DNA of 64,000 nt, taken from the NCBI GenBank assembly GCA_003342895.1, contig PTFA01000050.1:2722515-2786514 (forward strand), written 5' to 3'. Below are positions 25,726-40,700 of the stretch, piece after piece. The stretch is from Casuarius casuarius (taxonomy: Eukaryota > Chordata > Aves > Casuariiformes > Casuariidae). A program made the translations under genes and the position numbers. The stretch's first letter is position 1, and every line of letters starts with the position of its first letter. Under the pieces are notes generated by a model. It was given only the letters and a program-made list of their open reading frames with translations, was not told the origin of the DNA and made no database searches.

Positions 25726-28700
25726 GTAGGTGCTGCTGCTTTTGCGTTTCGGCAGAAAATGCTTCAGCTTTATCTTGTCCTGCTAGAGGTGAACAGACGT
25801 GAATGTAACTTGTATCCATAAGTCTGAATGTATCTACTCTCAACATGCTGTTTTTGCAAAATATTCTCTCCCACTTTCATCAGGTGAGTGAAGTCGTCTG
25901 AAACTTCTCATCTGTTTACAAATACTGTCTGGTAACAGCACAAAAAAAATTAATAAGGAAAAAAATCTTCATGTGCATCTAAGTAAATACATTTCTGTGA
26001 AACAGGACGAGCACTTTATAACCTTTTAATTAAAAGGCAGTAACAGTGTACTCCCCTGTCAAGGTTCTCCACCTAAGAAATAATTATAAGACTCGCACTC
26101 ATTCATGTGAAATGTCATTTAAAATGTATTAAAAACACACTCATGGTTGTGGAGAACATAGAAAACGTGAGCTGGTGTAGTTACAGCTGCCTGAATTAAT
26201 CACTCTGGAAGAAATTAACTGCTCATTTATCTCAGTTATGATCCTGCAGACACAGGTTGTTGGCTCTATGCTTACAACTTTGCAGTTTCTGAAGTAGATT
26301 CTTGTTACAGGTACAGGTGATTACCTTAGCAGGCTTGCTGTAGTGTGGATGTTGAATTCAGTTCATCTAAAGCTAGCGAAATATGTTAGGCTAATAAACA
26401 AGTCCAAGTACATCTATTTCCCAGAGGTGCTAAACTGCAGAGGTTATTACTAAGAGTAGACCCAAGGATAGCAAAATTTTGGAACATAGGTACCTTTAAT
26501 GTGAAATTTCCTGACTCTTTCCAACTAGTCCTTCTAAAATCTTCAGAATCATTTTAGAGACTTCATTGGGAAGAATGCTCTGTACAGGAGACAGTGCAGG
26601 AGTCGTTGCCCTCATGCCATTAGAGGCTGTCTGTTAGGTGTAAAAAAAGAAAAGAAAACCCATAAAAGATACACTGCCTTATATAGTTGAAGTGCCTGAT
26701 TGTCCAGCAGATGGAGACAGCACATAAAGAATACAGGTTTTTTAAGACTTCTGACATCTTTTTAATATGTGGTTGTTCTGAAAAATCCGAAGAGAGCACT
26801 ATGTACAGTAATAATGCTGATTTTGCAAGTTCTATGAATTTCTGTAACAATCTTTCTATTTGTAGGAGGACAAAAAGAAACGAGATCGAGAACACCCTGA
26901 CAGTGAGGGGGAACAAGAACTGAAATGTCAGACTCCTGTGAGACTGGAATTGCCTCCAGAGAAACCATTGACAAGTACTTTATCAAAACAGGAAGGTAGG
27001 AAGAATTGAAAATTATTTAGCTCTAGCTAATTCCAGTTTTATTTAATTGACTTGCATTTTCTTGTTCTTTGGTTTTATAGCAGGTGACGACATTTTTTGC
27101 CATCCCAATGTTCTCCCCTATCTTATACAAGTAACACTTGAAATATGTTACTATATACTATTTTTGCAGAATGATATCTACTAACTATATAGGTGAGAGC
27201 AGTGAAGTAGATCCCCTATATATCCTGTTTTTTTATGCTACTATATTTTATATTGATGATCAACCTTCAGTATGCATCAGTTTTGTATGATTGATTGCTA
27301 ATATCTTGGTAGTACCTCTTGATGTCAGTTCTCTTTCCAACCCTTTCTCATAGCACTTTTCTTTTTGGTCTAGAAGTGGAGCAAACGCCACTTCAAGAAG
27401 CTTTGAATCAACTCATGAGACAGCTGCAGAGGTAAATATTTGTGTGTTTATTTTTAGTAGATTTTCAGAGCTATGAAATGGAAATTGATAACATACATTG
27501 TTAAGGGAAGAGGCTTGTAAATAGCTTTTCTAAAGCTTTGAGGCCTTTTTGCAAGTTTGGTGAGTTCTGAAGTACCTGATAAATATTTTACCTACAAGCA
27601 GCAACATTGTAAACTGCCAAACATTCAAATGCCAATATACTGATTTGCTTTATTCGTAACGTGCAGAATGTTTTGTAAAGAAGACGTATTGACAATGAAC
27701 TTACTTTGAGGTTTTTGGTTTTTGTCACTGTTTTTGTATGTTCTAATGTAAAACTGAGGCATGTGATTGTTCAAAGAGTGAAAATGCTATTGATAAATAT
27801 GATTGCTGACAGGATTATTTTAGAAATTTAAATACTACTTTAAGAATACATACCTATAACTTCTCCTTGGCTTGTTTACCTTGTAAACACCTCCAGTTTC
27901 AGATTTAAAGTAACTTTAAAAATTATTGAAAATAGGACATACACTTTATTTGCCGAAAGTGTGATGCTTTCTTTGTAAGAAGCTCTTTCAGAGATGTACA
28001 ATAATTTGTAATGAATTTGCTAAAATTATATCCTCACTTATTTTAACTTTGGTTCACCCATATGTAGCCTTATTTACTATAAAAAGGAAGTACACACATC
28101 TTAAACCATGTTCTCTTTCTGTCTTAGTAGCCAAATGTCTTTTCATTAAACAATGTGATTTTCAGAATAGGAATTTATTTTTCTTTTAGTGGTCTGTAGT
28201 TTAAGATATTTTTTCAAGATTTTAAGAATTAAGAAATATATATGTCTTGTACAAGAGTGGGAGATCTTTCCTTTGATCTATTCCACCAAATTAAGCTCAT
28301 AAAATTTTGTTAGGGAGCATCTTTGTTAACAGCCCTACACTTTCAAGGTCTTGGTGTCAGGTTCAGGGAACTAACTGCACCAATCAAAAACACACGTGCA
28401 TGTGTGTTTATTTTGGGTACCTTTGCGTGTATGTAGAAAAAGCCACTTTTGTTTTCGAATCCTGTCTCTCAGCTGGAAGCTGATGTGCAGGTATTGCAGA
28501 ATATCAGCGCTACGTGCTTCTGCAGTATACAGCAAAATGCTTTTCATTGTTCTGTAGTAACTTTGTGTCAAAATCCAAAAGTCATAATTAAGCTGCAAGA
28601 AAAAAGCCTGAAATGTCAAGGGTTTCACCAGTGTATCTAGTAAGAACAAGGAATTTGTAGAATAAAACTCACATATAATCCTAAAAGGCCAATCTCAAAC

Positions 28701-31700
28701 CACAGAAGTTAGTGAAAAGAAAAAAACAATAATCCTGAAGGAGAAATTCTTGTCAGGTTACCAATTAAGCCCTAATCCTGAGGAGAAAATACCAAGCAGT
28801 TGTATTTTATTTTAATAGTAGAAGCAGCACCCATGAACATCCATGTGTGTCATAGGAACATAATTGAATTCAGACAGATGGACATATCAGTCTGTTTGTA
28901 TACATAATACCACTTTGGGAAAAGATTGAATGACAGTCATTGGAAGTCTTAGAAAATTTTAATGTAAAAACTATTAAAATTACATAACCCCAAAATTAAA
29001 TTAAACATAATTGTAAATATACACAAACATTCTTTCACAACTTTAAGAAACAAGCTTTCCTTTTCAGAGTAAGTAAGCTAATAATGAATAACATATATTA
29101 GTAATTCTTATTCCCTTTATTTTCCATTGACGTAAGTAGAATATAAAACAGCTGTTCAAAAACCCAAAACCTAAAAAGAAAGATTATTTTGAATCTTCAT
29201 GGGAATACACATAGTTATCAAAAATACAGAACTCATTTCTAAAATATGATTGTAGTACATTTCTGGTATATGGGTTTGCGTATGGGATCTTTTCAACTTC
29301 AGAAGTGAAAGATTGTGCTGACACAAGCTCGCTTTATGTTTTTTGATTCCTTTTCAGCTTAGTCCTTTCCCTTCTATTTAATTCCAAGCTCAGTATGTTC
29401 TTTGTTAAAAATTGAAACATTAAAAAAAAAGTCTCTTCATATCTTAACAGAAAGGATCCAAGCTCTTTCTTTTCATTTCCTGTGACTGACTTTATCGCCC
29501 CTGGCTATTCCATGATCATTAAAAACCCAATGGATTTTAGTACTATGAAAGAGAAGATCAAGAACAATGGGTACCAGTCCATAGAAGAATTAAAGGTAAC
29601 TCTTTAAATTTTATTTTGACTACAAAGAGGTATTATCAGTTTCAGTGTATGGATTTATTCAAACTTTTATTCAATTTACTTGAACACTGGTATTTTATGA
29701 GAATACGAAGTTGCCAAAAGAATCAGCATTTCTGCCTGAAAGAATATTTCTAGTTGACTTTTCTGTGAGCAAATAAGTTCTGGATGTGAAAAAGAAAACA
29801 CGTTTCCAGTTTCTAAATGTGCATGTCAAAATGATGTGAATGGTAAAGCTTTTTTTTCTTTTTTAAATCACTTATAGTCGTGTGCTTTAAGTGAAATGCT
29901 GAGACTGAGTACTTCTATGTGATGGTGGCCAATCATGATACAGAAATTTTTGTCTTACTAGTCCTATGGCAATATTTTTTTCTTCTTTTGAGGCTGTAAC
30001 ACAGTAGATTTTACCACTGTACAGAATTGGATTAATGTTTACAACCCCTCTAGATTACACATCAAAATACAAGCCATACCTTTAAAAGCTGTGATACATG
30101 CAAGCTAATCAGAGTTCCAGAAGGGAACATTTCAGTTTGCCTTCTTTGCCTCCATGCTGGCTACTCAGGTTTCTCAGCCTCAAGCTCTGCATGTGTGTGC
30201 ATGCATGACTTCTAGTGGATTAGAGGTCCCATTTTTAAGGATCCTAGAGCTCTTAAAAGGTGTGGCATGGGGGGGTTGTTTGTTTTGTTTTGTTTTGTTT
30301 TGTTTTCCCCCTCTTCAACTTAAATGTTCTCTAGTTCTCTGCTTGCTTAAATGAGGACCTGAGAAGTGTAATGTGTGTGTAACTAGCAGTTGAACTTAGA
30401 TAATAGTTACTAGTTTTGGTTGTATTTTATTGCATGTTCTTATTGAGAGCTCTGAAACTTAAGAAAATATTCCCTGTTGTTTCAGCTGTTTCTGGTTAGT
30501 CTGGCAGACAGATCTAGAGAATGTCTTTCTCCCTGCTTTCTGGATTCTCAAACTTTTACAAACATCAGCGCTTATTTGTACTGGAAGATGTTTGTGCTAA
30601 AAGCTAATTTGCACTTTAACTTTGTCTCTTTGTAAATACCTGAGGTTATGATAAAGCAGATCTGTAGAGGGTCTTGCAATAAGTTTCACGATTACATTAG
30701 TTATTCAAGAAATGAACTTCACATGGGCATACTTTTTTTTTTTATTATTATTATTAATTGCAACTGAAACTTTGGCAAATTCCCTGTAATGACTTTGAAT
30801 CACAACTTTTCAGTATTTAAATTTAGCTTCATTAATTTTTTTTCCTCATACTTTGAAGTGCTCATTTCATAACTCTGCCACTTAGTGAAGTGAATAACGG
30901 TGCCTAAATGCTGTCCTGTACTTACTGGAGGTACAAAACGGGATATAGGCAAGGATAACTGGCTTATTGCTAAACCTCATCGTTTCATCAGGTTTTTATT
31001 TTGGCAAAATTTAGTCAATATTTAAACACTGGACTTCCGTCTGAGTGACTAGAAAGAGCAATGGGGAAAATTTGAGTTGCTTCACTTTGATTTCTTTTAA
31101 TAACTGCTGATTTGTGGGGGAAGGAGATAATTTTAGCTAAAAGAAATTGCATCAGTGATTTTAAAACTAGGAACAGCACTGAAAGTTTAGGAACGTTTTC
31201 AGGATGTTTATCGGAGTGCTAGTTTTGAGTCTAACCTACATGCTTATTTCTGAACACTTAACTCGCAATTCTGTTTAAATACATTTCTTAAATTCATTAA
31301 GTAGAAATGTTATTTGAAGTTATTTTTCACTATTGCTCAAGATACTGCTTATATTGCAACTAGGACTTTAATATAGTGTATTATAAAATCTTCACTTTCA
31401 TTCTGAAATCAATATGTCTGTACAGGATAACTTCAAATTGATGTGTACTAACGCAATGATTTACAACAAACCAGACACCATTTACTACAAAGCTGCAAAG
31501 AAACTACTGCACTCAGGGATGAAGATACTTAGCCAGGTAATAGAAAATTACAAAACAAAGTGTTAAAAAGTATGCTTCCTGCCTTTTGATGCCTTTTCAT
31601 TCTACTTTTCTTATATGGATCTCATGAAAACTGTTAAAACTGATTTAACACTTCTCAAATGCTTACATATTAGATTTAAATGGTGCATTGGTTTAAGAAT

Positions 31701-34700
31701 CATGCTTTTAGCACAGCTACCAGGTTACTTATAACTGTTTGTACTTAATATTACATTTTCTAAATTGCCTTTATATTTGCTAGTATTAGAAGAAAAGCAC
31801 TGAAATAAAATCATCCTGTATGGATAAGCTAGGAAAAAATTAATTGATGTAGGAAATAAAAGTATTCCAGTATGTTTTTTAGGAAAGAATTCAGAGCCTG
31901 AAACAAAGTATAGAATTCATGGCTGACCTGCAGAAGACCAGGAAGCAGAAAGATAAGATGGAACAGCAGCCAAATGGGGAAGATGAAAATGGTCTTGGGA
32001 AAGACAAAGGAGAAGCTGTGAATGGTGACACCAAAGTATTCAAAACACCTAACAAAGAACACAAAAAGTGAAGTATTGTCTCAATAACAATTGAAGGTTA
32101 CACCCTTCTTATGCTACTGAACCAAAATGACTTTTAGGGACCAGTAGAGGTGGGTTTGTGTCTTTCTGGTACTGCATATGCACTAAGAGTTGTTCATCTC
32201 AGGGGAGCAACATTTTTATAAAGCATCCTCGTCTAGCAAAAGTTAATATATTTAGAATCATTTTATAGGATACCAACATTTTTCATGGGGTAACCCTGTA
32301 CTGCTTATCAACTCCATTCCTTCAGCTGTTTTCTACGTTAGTGCAGATTTGAAAATACAGCTACTAAAATTCAGAGTAGCTACTGTTTTATTTTACCAAA
32401 AGTGTCACTGTTAATTTTGTGGGAGTGAGGATGTAAAATCTGTCAATATGCCAAACTGGGACAGCGGTATAGCTAAAGCAAGCTGTATACAAGGAATTCT
32501 TTAGTTACTAACATAAATGCACCATTTGTGGACAAGTTTCTTTCACGTATTTTCCCCTGCTATATTAAATACAATCATACTAAATTTTTTAAATCTTCCA
32601 GTTGTTTTGTCTACAAAAACAGTTTGCATAGTTGCAATAAAAATACCTCCACCATATCCCTCCTCTGATACCTAAGCCATTCAGTATCTGTTAAAGCAGG
32701 TGCTAGTAACTGAGATATGTGGGGGGTTTTTTCCACAGAAAGGACAAAGATCTACTTGAAGACAAATTAAGAAACAACAGCTTGGAAAGGGAACAAGAGC
32801 AGATTGATCGTATTGTTAGAGAATCTGGAGGAAAGTTAACAAGACGACTTGCAAACAGCCAGGTGAATCTTTGAGTATTTGGAAACTCAATTCATTCTTT
32901 CATGAACCAGGCTTACTTAGCATCTTATATCAGTTGAAACTCAAGGTACATATTTACTACAGTTTACAGAATTTTCCACATTACTGATAATGTGTGTGAT
33001 AAGTTGAAAAAAAGAAAACATTTCAGTTGAATGCATGCTGAATTTCATCAGTGAAACAAGTTTATCTTAAGTTTTTGCTAATCTTAGATAAACTCATAGA
33101 AAAAGGTGAATAGCAGGAACCTCAAGAATGTATCTTAAATCTGACCTGCAAAACGCCCACATATTTGATCAAAGAAATACAGTTTGATAAAGCCAGGCCC
33201 ATTTCATTTTCTATCAAGAATGAGTTAAATATTTTATCTCTAAGTCTCTATAGAAATGTTATTTATCTTAATTCCTTAATTCCTTGTGCCTAAACCAATA
33301 GTAAAGGTATCTAGTAAAAATAAAGAAGCTAGAGCAGCAGTCACATCTGAGTATGACTGATTTTTCCAAATCCCTGTTTACTACATAGAAGTAATTTTAT
33401 TTGGTATTTTTATTAGTTTAAGAACTGTGAATTTCAACTATTATGTACATTAAAATAGTCTAATCTTATTTCAGTGTGAATTTGAAAGAAGAAAACCAGA
33501 TGGTACAACAACTCTGGGCCTTCTTAATCCAGTTGACCTTAATGCAGGCGGTAAGTTGGCATGGTCCAGGTCACAAACCACTTTGACTTACCTGGTCATC
33601 TGCTTTTTTGCTGGGGCAGATCAGCAGATGCTGCCCAACAACCAAATGCTTCTTTGTGATCTGATAAAGAACAGCATTTAAAAAGCTGCAGCTGAGGGAG
33701 CAGGTAGAACAGGATGATAGTGGGTGCTGTTGGGAGCAGCTGGAGGGAGCCCTCTGTGGTTGTTACTTCTTTTTGTGTCAGCTCTCTGTGGGAGGTGCAG
33801 AGAAAGCAGTTGCCATGAGAGAGAGGGCCACCTGCTATGTGTTTGGGCACATTTAATTCCTGGTCTCCCCTCAAGTCTCATTCAGCTACAGAATACAGTG
33901 TTTATTGACCCAAAGGGTTACAGACCTTCCAGAATTGGCCACTGGGAACTGTCCAGGTCTCAATTTATTTTGTCATGTCAGTGCTGTCTAATGTATTGCC
34001 ACTAGCTAAAAGGCGGCATGGGCTTGAGTATTTAACTGCCACCTCATTACAGAGCTGAACTGACTAGTCCTAGGATAAGCAGAAACCCAGCTGAAAATCT
34101 GATTTATCTCTTCCCCTTATCTGTGCAGTGGAAAAACTCAGCAGGAATAAAGAAAGTTTTGTCCTTCAGATTAAGAGTTAGATCCTCTTTGATTATATAG
34201 CCTCTCTTAGGGGAGGGCAGGAAGGAGAAAAAGCAATAGTGAAAACAGTGAAAACTTATTATTTAGGCTAAGTCTTCTATACTTAACTAGCATCACTTAA
34301 ATATGGATTCAGATTTAAGACTACAATGCAATCTTTAGTATGCACTTGGAGATGATAATGCACTTGGAGAGTTGCATCCTCTTTCTTTTGAAGTTTCTGG
34401 CTAGGAGTGGTTGTAATTAATGACTTTGGACATCTCTCCTGTCACTCAACTGTGGCTTCATTGTTTTGTATTTTGTTGTAGAACCGGGTTACTGCCCTGT
34501 AAAGCTGGGTATGACAGCGGGAAGACTTCAGTCAGGAGTTAATACATTACAAGGGTTCAAAGAAGATAAAAGAAACAAGGTTACTCCAGGCAAGTGCTGA
34601 ATTTTTTTTACTCTAAATCATCTTCCTTACAACACATTCTGTTTATGATCTCATTACCAGCATACATATAGCTTAAAACCTAGCTTTTTAATGATAAAAC

Positions 34701-37700
34701 GTATTATTTCTATTGCATGTATTTATCACAAAAATAAACAGCACATCACAAAACTTAGCTTAATTTGCACAAACAAAAGGGGCAATGTATTTATTAAAGT
34801 GTTCACCTATAATGGGAAGTATAGGAACTATAGCAGGTAAATAAAAAAGGGTTTCCTAGCTTAGAAAGAGCATAGTTGGCAGCCAGAAAACCTATTAGCA
34901 GCACTGAACTGAATTTTCCTATTGTGTTAAGGCATAAAATACTGTTAATAAAACATTTGTAAATAAAAATGCATTTGAAATAGATGTTATTAATTTGTTT
35001 TAAGCTTAAATATGCTCCTAGAAGTTCCTTTTTGGGGCACTATTTTACAGTGTATTCTTGTTTTCATCTAACATACATTGGAGATAGTAATTAGTACTGT
35101 TATTATTCATCAGTGATGTACTTGAATTACGGACCCTATAGTTCCTATGCTCCAACATATGATTCTACATTTGCCAACATCAGCAAAGATGATTCAGACC
35201 TAATCTATTCAACATATGGGGAAGACTCTAATCAAGGATCTTTCAGGTGAGGAAGCAACTAGGATGTATGTAACAGCTTTCATGTACAGAAGCTGTTATG
35301 TTCAGATTATAGTATTTGCTGCTGAATGCTGCCAGGCTTATAGTTCGCTGGCTTTAAAAAAAAAAAAAAAATCCTTAATAAGAGAATGTGCCTGCGATGT
35401 GAAGTTAGCCAGGACTGAAGAAGTTTGATGCTACTGATTTATAAAGAATTTAGAATCTAACACTTAAAATATTTATGATTTGCATTGAAAGGCTGATGTT
35501 CAGAACAAGGAAAGCATTGATTGGTACAAATGTTCATACAAATTTTTTTTTTTAATGTCAATGAACCTTATTACTACCTTGAACAAGAGGCATATTTGTT
35601 AATGTCAAATACTGACCAAGCCACTATGGTTATAGGAAGATACCCGAGTCCAGAGATGGCAATTAGCAATTTCATTCTCAAATTGTATAGTGCTTGCAGT
35701 GCTGATTTTCATATTATTCATCATGGGAAAATGATTATATAACACAATCTCAAAGTTAATGAAGTCCTTACATGTTTTAAAAGAATCTCAAAAATAGAAT
35801 ACACTGTGGTATAAGTTCATCTGAAATGTGAGTACTTAAGTACAGTGCAAGTGTTAAAATGCTTGTGAAAGTTTGCGCTGTTTGATTCTGCTGCCTGAGA
35901 CAGTATACTTTTAATTGTATTTCAGTCTTTGTTAGGAATCTGAATGGGTTCCTAGGCTACCAAGTCATGTATAGCTAAACAAAAGCAAGCCATTTCTACA
36001 CTGTTTTTTATATGTCAGCATTTTCTAGCTCTACATACTGGTTTGGCTTTACATAACAAAAAACTTTTTCCCATTGAATGTTTGATTTGAAAGTGGTTAC
36101 CTTAATTATCTTTTGATCTTTTAGCATTCATGAGTTTTTGATGAAATCACAAGATTATCCTTTTGTAATGGCTGATAGTTTGCTTGATGTTCTAACGAAA
36201 GGAGGACATTCTAGATCTCTCAGAGAACTAGAAACGGTAAGAATGAATTTGTGAATTTTCTGTGATATTTATTTTTAACACTCAACTGTAAAGCTGGAGA
36301 AAGATGATACTGTTCTTATTTATGCACTTCCTTTTAATTGGTAAAATCTGGCCGTGAAGACTAACTTGTTAATTAGTGAGAAATGAAAATTAACATTACT
36401 GTAGCTTGACAAAATTATACGTCCTTCCTCTATCTACTTTCCCACGCACATTAGCACTGGGTCCTGTTCCAGCTAGTAAGAAAACACAGCAATATGCTTT
36501 TGCTCAGAAAATAGGTGATCTTGGAAGTTTTTGTTTCCATGAAAAGTTTAGCATATTCCTACTAGCCACTATGTCAGGAGAATATGTAACTAGTTTTTTC
36601 CTTTAGTAAGTGTGTGCACTGCTTTCAAACTCAGATATGTGCTATATAAGAATACAAAAGACCTACTTGTCAAATCTTTATGAAATTTTAGTACCTGGGG
36701 AGGAGGATGGAACTAAAACTCAATTAACAATCCTAGAGTTAGAGAATCTCCACAAGATAATTACAGTTAGCTAAAGCTCTAGGTTTGAATTTCACATGAA
36801 TGTAAGCTAATGAAAGCAACAGTACATAGTTTTTTACAGATAGGTCATCTATTAGCTAATGAATACTGGAAATAGTTCCTGGATTAAGGGCCTTTGGCCT
36901 TTGCTTAGCAGTATTAGTTTAACTCTTTTTCTAGTACCCAATAGTGACACTGGTTTTCAAGTTCAATCATGCTTGTAACTATTAAGAGAAATAAATTATT
37001 GAAACAGAACACATTTCGGCATCTAATCATCATCTTTCTTCATTTTCTCCCTTCCCCCCAGTAAATAATCTGTGGTTTAAAAAAAAAAAAAAAAAAACTG
37101 CAGAAAAACATGGAAACATTTGCAAAGAGAATAGGAAAATGTATGCTATAAAAATGTGTGTATTTTAGTACTTGTACTATCTCCTCTCTAGTATCTGTAT
37201 AATGCTCTCTTAAAAAAAAACAGCAACATTGTAACTTGGTTTACAGAGAAAACTTGCTGTGACACTGTATAACTTATCTTGATTTAAAAATATGGTATTG
37301 TAAGGTTTTGCTTTGAATTTACGGATAAGATAATTTTAATGCCTTATTTAAAAAAAAAACTTTTCTCAATTAAGCCACTGGAGGAAGCTGAAGGACCACA
37401 TGAAAGAAGTGATGGAACAAGAGATGTGAAGGTAAGATGATTTTTTTTTTTTTCGGTATTAGTTAACTACTCTACGCAGCACATCTAACTTCTTAACTAT
37501 GAAACTGCCTACAACTGTAAAGCCTGTGCAGCTACATTAAAACTTTGACAAGCTGTATATACACACTATGTAAATCATGACAACTGCATGCTATTTTGTA
37601 GGTATTTTGAGAACCAGACTCTCCAAAAAGTTATGTCTTAAAGGGGACCGTATGTCAAAAGAACTAAAGAAAATATTCAACTATTTTTGTTTGTGACTGT

Positions 37701-40700
37701 TCAACTTTTTTGTTTTGTTTTTTTTGCTTCTATTATGTGCTAGACATTCTTGTTGGTACTTGTGGTAGTTTTACTTATTTGAAAATACTGATTTCTTTTA
37801 TCATGAACGTGTCAGTATAAAATACCACACAATACATGGTGAGTACACAGTATCTTTGGGGCATTTTCTCAAATAGTTTGTGTTCCTGTAGACATACTGT
37901 ATATATCACTAAAATCATTCCACCCAGCAAACTTTCCTCAGTTGGAAAGAGAAGAATAGCATTCTAGTGAAAGGACTGTTCTCCTGAAACCTTAATCTGC
38001 TGGCAATGCCCAGGTTGGTTTTGTCTTTTAGCCTCGTATGTTGTGGAAAAATTCTGGTTTGGGTGAGCTGAAGGAACTATTTAATTAGGATGCTGGTCTT
38101 AAGCTTTAATAAATTATGTGCATGTTCCCAGCACTTTGGACAGATGTCCCTTTTATTTGAATATGAAATAAAATAATAGTAAGCTGAATAACTGCAGAAT
38201 AGTAAAAGTTTCATGGAGTATCTTTTAACTTTCCAGCTGTATGCTAATTCTCTTTCTGTAGAACAGATTAATTTTAATTAACTTGATATTTTAAGTTACC
38301 TAAAGCAATTTTATTGTTTGAAGACTGATCTAAATATTACCTAAATTATTATTTGCTGAGTTTGTTTGTTTGGTTTTAGATTATGGAAATTGATATGGCT
38401 AGCAGGCTGGACTCTGCTAATAATGACAGACTTACAGCACTAAAAGCAGTTACAAACTTCGGCATGCCCATGGAAGAGTTTGAGTCTGAGGGTGAGCTTT
38501 CTTCGTATTTGCACTTCTAGTATGTCTGTAGTTATTTTAATGAAAGGTATTTAATGGTCTCATTCCCTTGGCATATTCAGCCTTACCATATTATAATGTA
38601 AGAGAGTTTATTTACTTACTAGTTAGGATTTTTTTTTCTGTATTAAACAGAGGCCGAAATCTTCCAGAGGAAACTTGACGAAACAACAAAGCTTCTGAGG
38701 GAGCTCCAGGATGCTCAAAATGAACGACTAAGTACAAAACCTCCCCCTAATATGATTTGTCTTCTCGGTCCATCTTACAGAGAGATGCACTTGGGTAAAC
38801 ATTACTTTTTCTGATCATTTTTTGCAGAATTGATCAAGTGTGAACATTTATTAGATTACTGTGAACCAAGGTGGCAGTCCCTAAGACAGACAAAGGTTTA
38901 ACAGTTACACTACACAGTGTTTGGAATCTGTGTCCTTTTAGGCATAGGAGACTAACATTAAAGTCAGGCGAAGGTTTTAGACACTGATTGCAAGTATTTC
39001 CTCGTTATTCATCAGTTTTCCTAGAACTGATAGAGCTTTCTCAATGCCACAGGACATATGGCAGCCTAGCGCCTCTTAACTTAATGATTTTTCCATTGTC
39101 ACTGAACAGGGGTTGCTTAATGTTACCAAGTTCTTGTTGTGATCTAGTTACCAGTCTACTTTATTATACCACTTTATCTTTGTATCCAACATACCTTAAT
39201 TATTTGAGGAAAGCACCTGGTCTCACAGCTCAGTTATGCAGCCTGCTTAATGGTAGCTCTCTGACATAGGACTGTATGAGGAAGATGCTCTGTTTTGCAA
39301 GTAAAATAATTGACTTGTGCAGTATCAACTACAGCATCTGTGGTCTAAAATAATCACCTCAATGGGATGGGATGTAATCCCCATTATTACATAAATGTTA
39401 CCAAGTCAGTATAAATCTAATCTGGATCAAATCTTATCTTAAATAAAAAGTTTAAGTACTTACAGCTTCCCATGTGAAGGAAAACTATGACATTTGTAGC
39501 AACAGGAAGAGTCATTCCAGTTTACATGCAGAATTAATAATCTCTACCTGAATCCTAAAAGCCAGATATTACTGACCTGTTACATGGGTGCCACCAGATC
39601 TCTCCCAGCTGCTGTATTAATGTGACCCAAGCATCATTAGCTTGTTCTTTAAATAAACTATCTAACTTCTGGTGTTTCTTGATGGCAGCAAGCCTTAGTC
39701 AAGTTATTTCATTCCTTCTATTCTTATAGCCATCTCTCTTACTGCTTGTGTCGCAGCAACATTATTTAACGTTGATGCATTCGTAGTTAAATAATTAAAC
39801 CCTGTTTACAGGTGAAGGGCTCATTTGAACGATTTTGTATGCATATTTAGTGTACAAACACATTCACTTTTATCTTTTTAGCGGAGAGAGTAACCAATAA
39901 TCTGAAAGAACTCGCACAACAAGTGACTCCAGGTGATATTGTTAGCACATATGGAATCCGGAAAGCAATGGGAATTTCAGTTCCTTTACCTGATACAGAA
40001 GACAGCTGGGTAGATTTAACAGATGGTGAGTATACAAAATGTATTGCAGCATCTGTTCAGCTAAAACAGAACCACATCTGCAAATCATTAGTATGGTTCA
40101 TGGTAGAAGTTGCAGTACTTTAGTTCCAACTTCCAGTTACTCTTCCTTTTCTAAAATGCTGGTTTTATGGAAGGTTGCTGTGCTTGGTCTCAGCCCAAAA
40201 TTAATCTTGTAGACATATGGAACTGTGGTTCAGCTATTTAAAGTAGTTATTTTACCGTTCAATTTAAATTCAGGGTGACATTTTTGCCTTTGCACAGTTC
40301 TAATGGTTGAAGATAAAAGAAGAAACTAGTAATGGATACAAAGCTGAAAAATTTCTATGGGTAAAATTATGAAGTAGCATGAATTCATTAATATTGTACA
40401 AATTTAATTCAGTACTTGCATATGTAGAATACTTCATGGTGGAAAAAGTGGTCAGAGTTAAACATGCTTACCTGTTGTGACACTGCCCCAAAGCTCAACT
40501 TTGTTTTCTAGCATTGCCAAATTTCCAAGCTTGGCAATCCATTAAATTCTAGCTTTTCCATTTAGAGTGAATTTACAAGAGTGATCATATTCCTCACTGT
40601 TGCTAAAAGGAGGACATCTTTCTCCCATAAACTATTGTCTGGGCACTCCTATTGCTTACTTGGGCCAGCTGTAGTGCTCGGTAAAGTGACTGTATCCATT

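Noticed and set aside
24591..25846. Long ORFs of 189-343 codons across the CpG island and gap on both strands
   Set aside because: Much of each frame is undetermined N, the rest is GC-rich translation without family motifs, and the true BRD7 frame is spliced in at 25,517.
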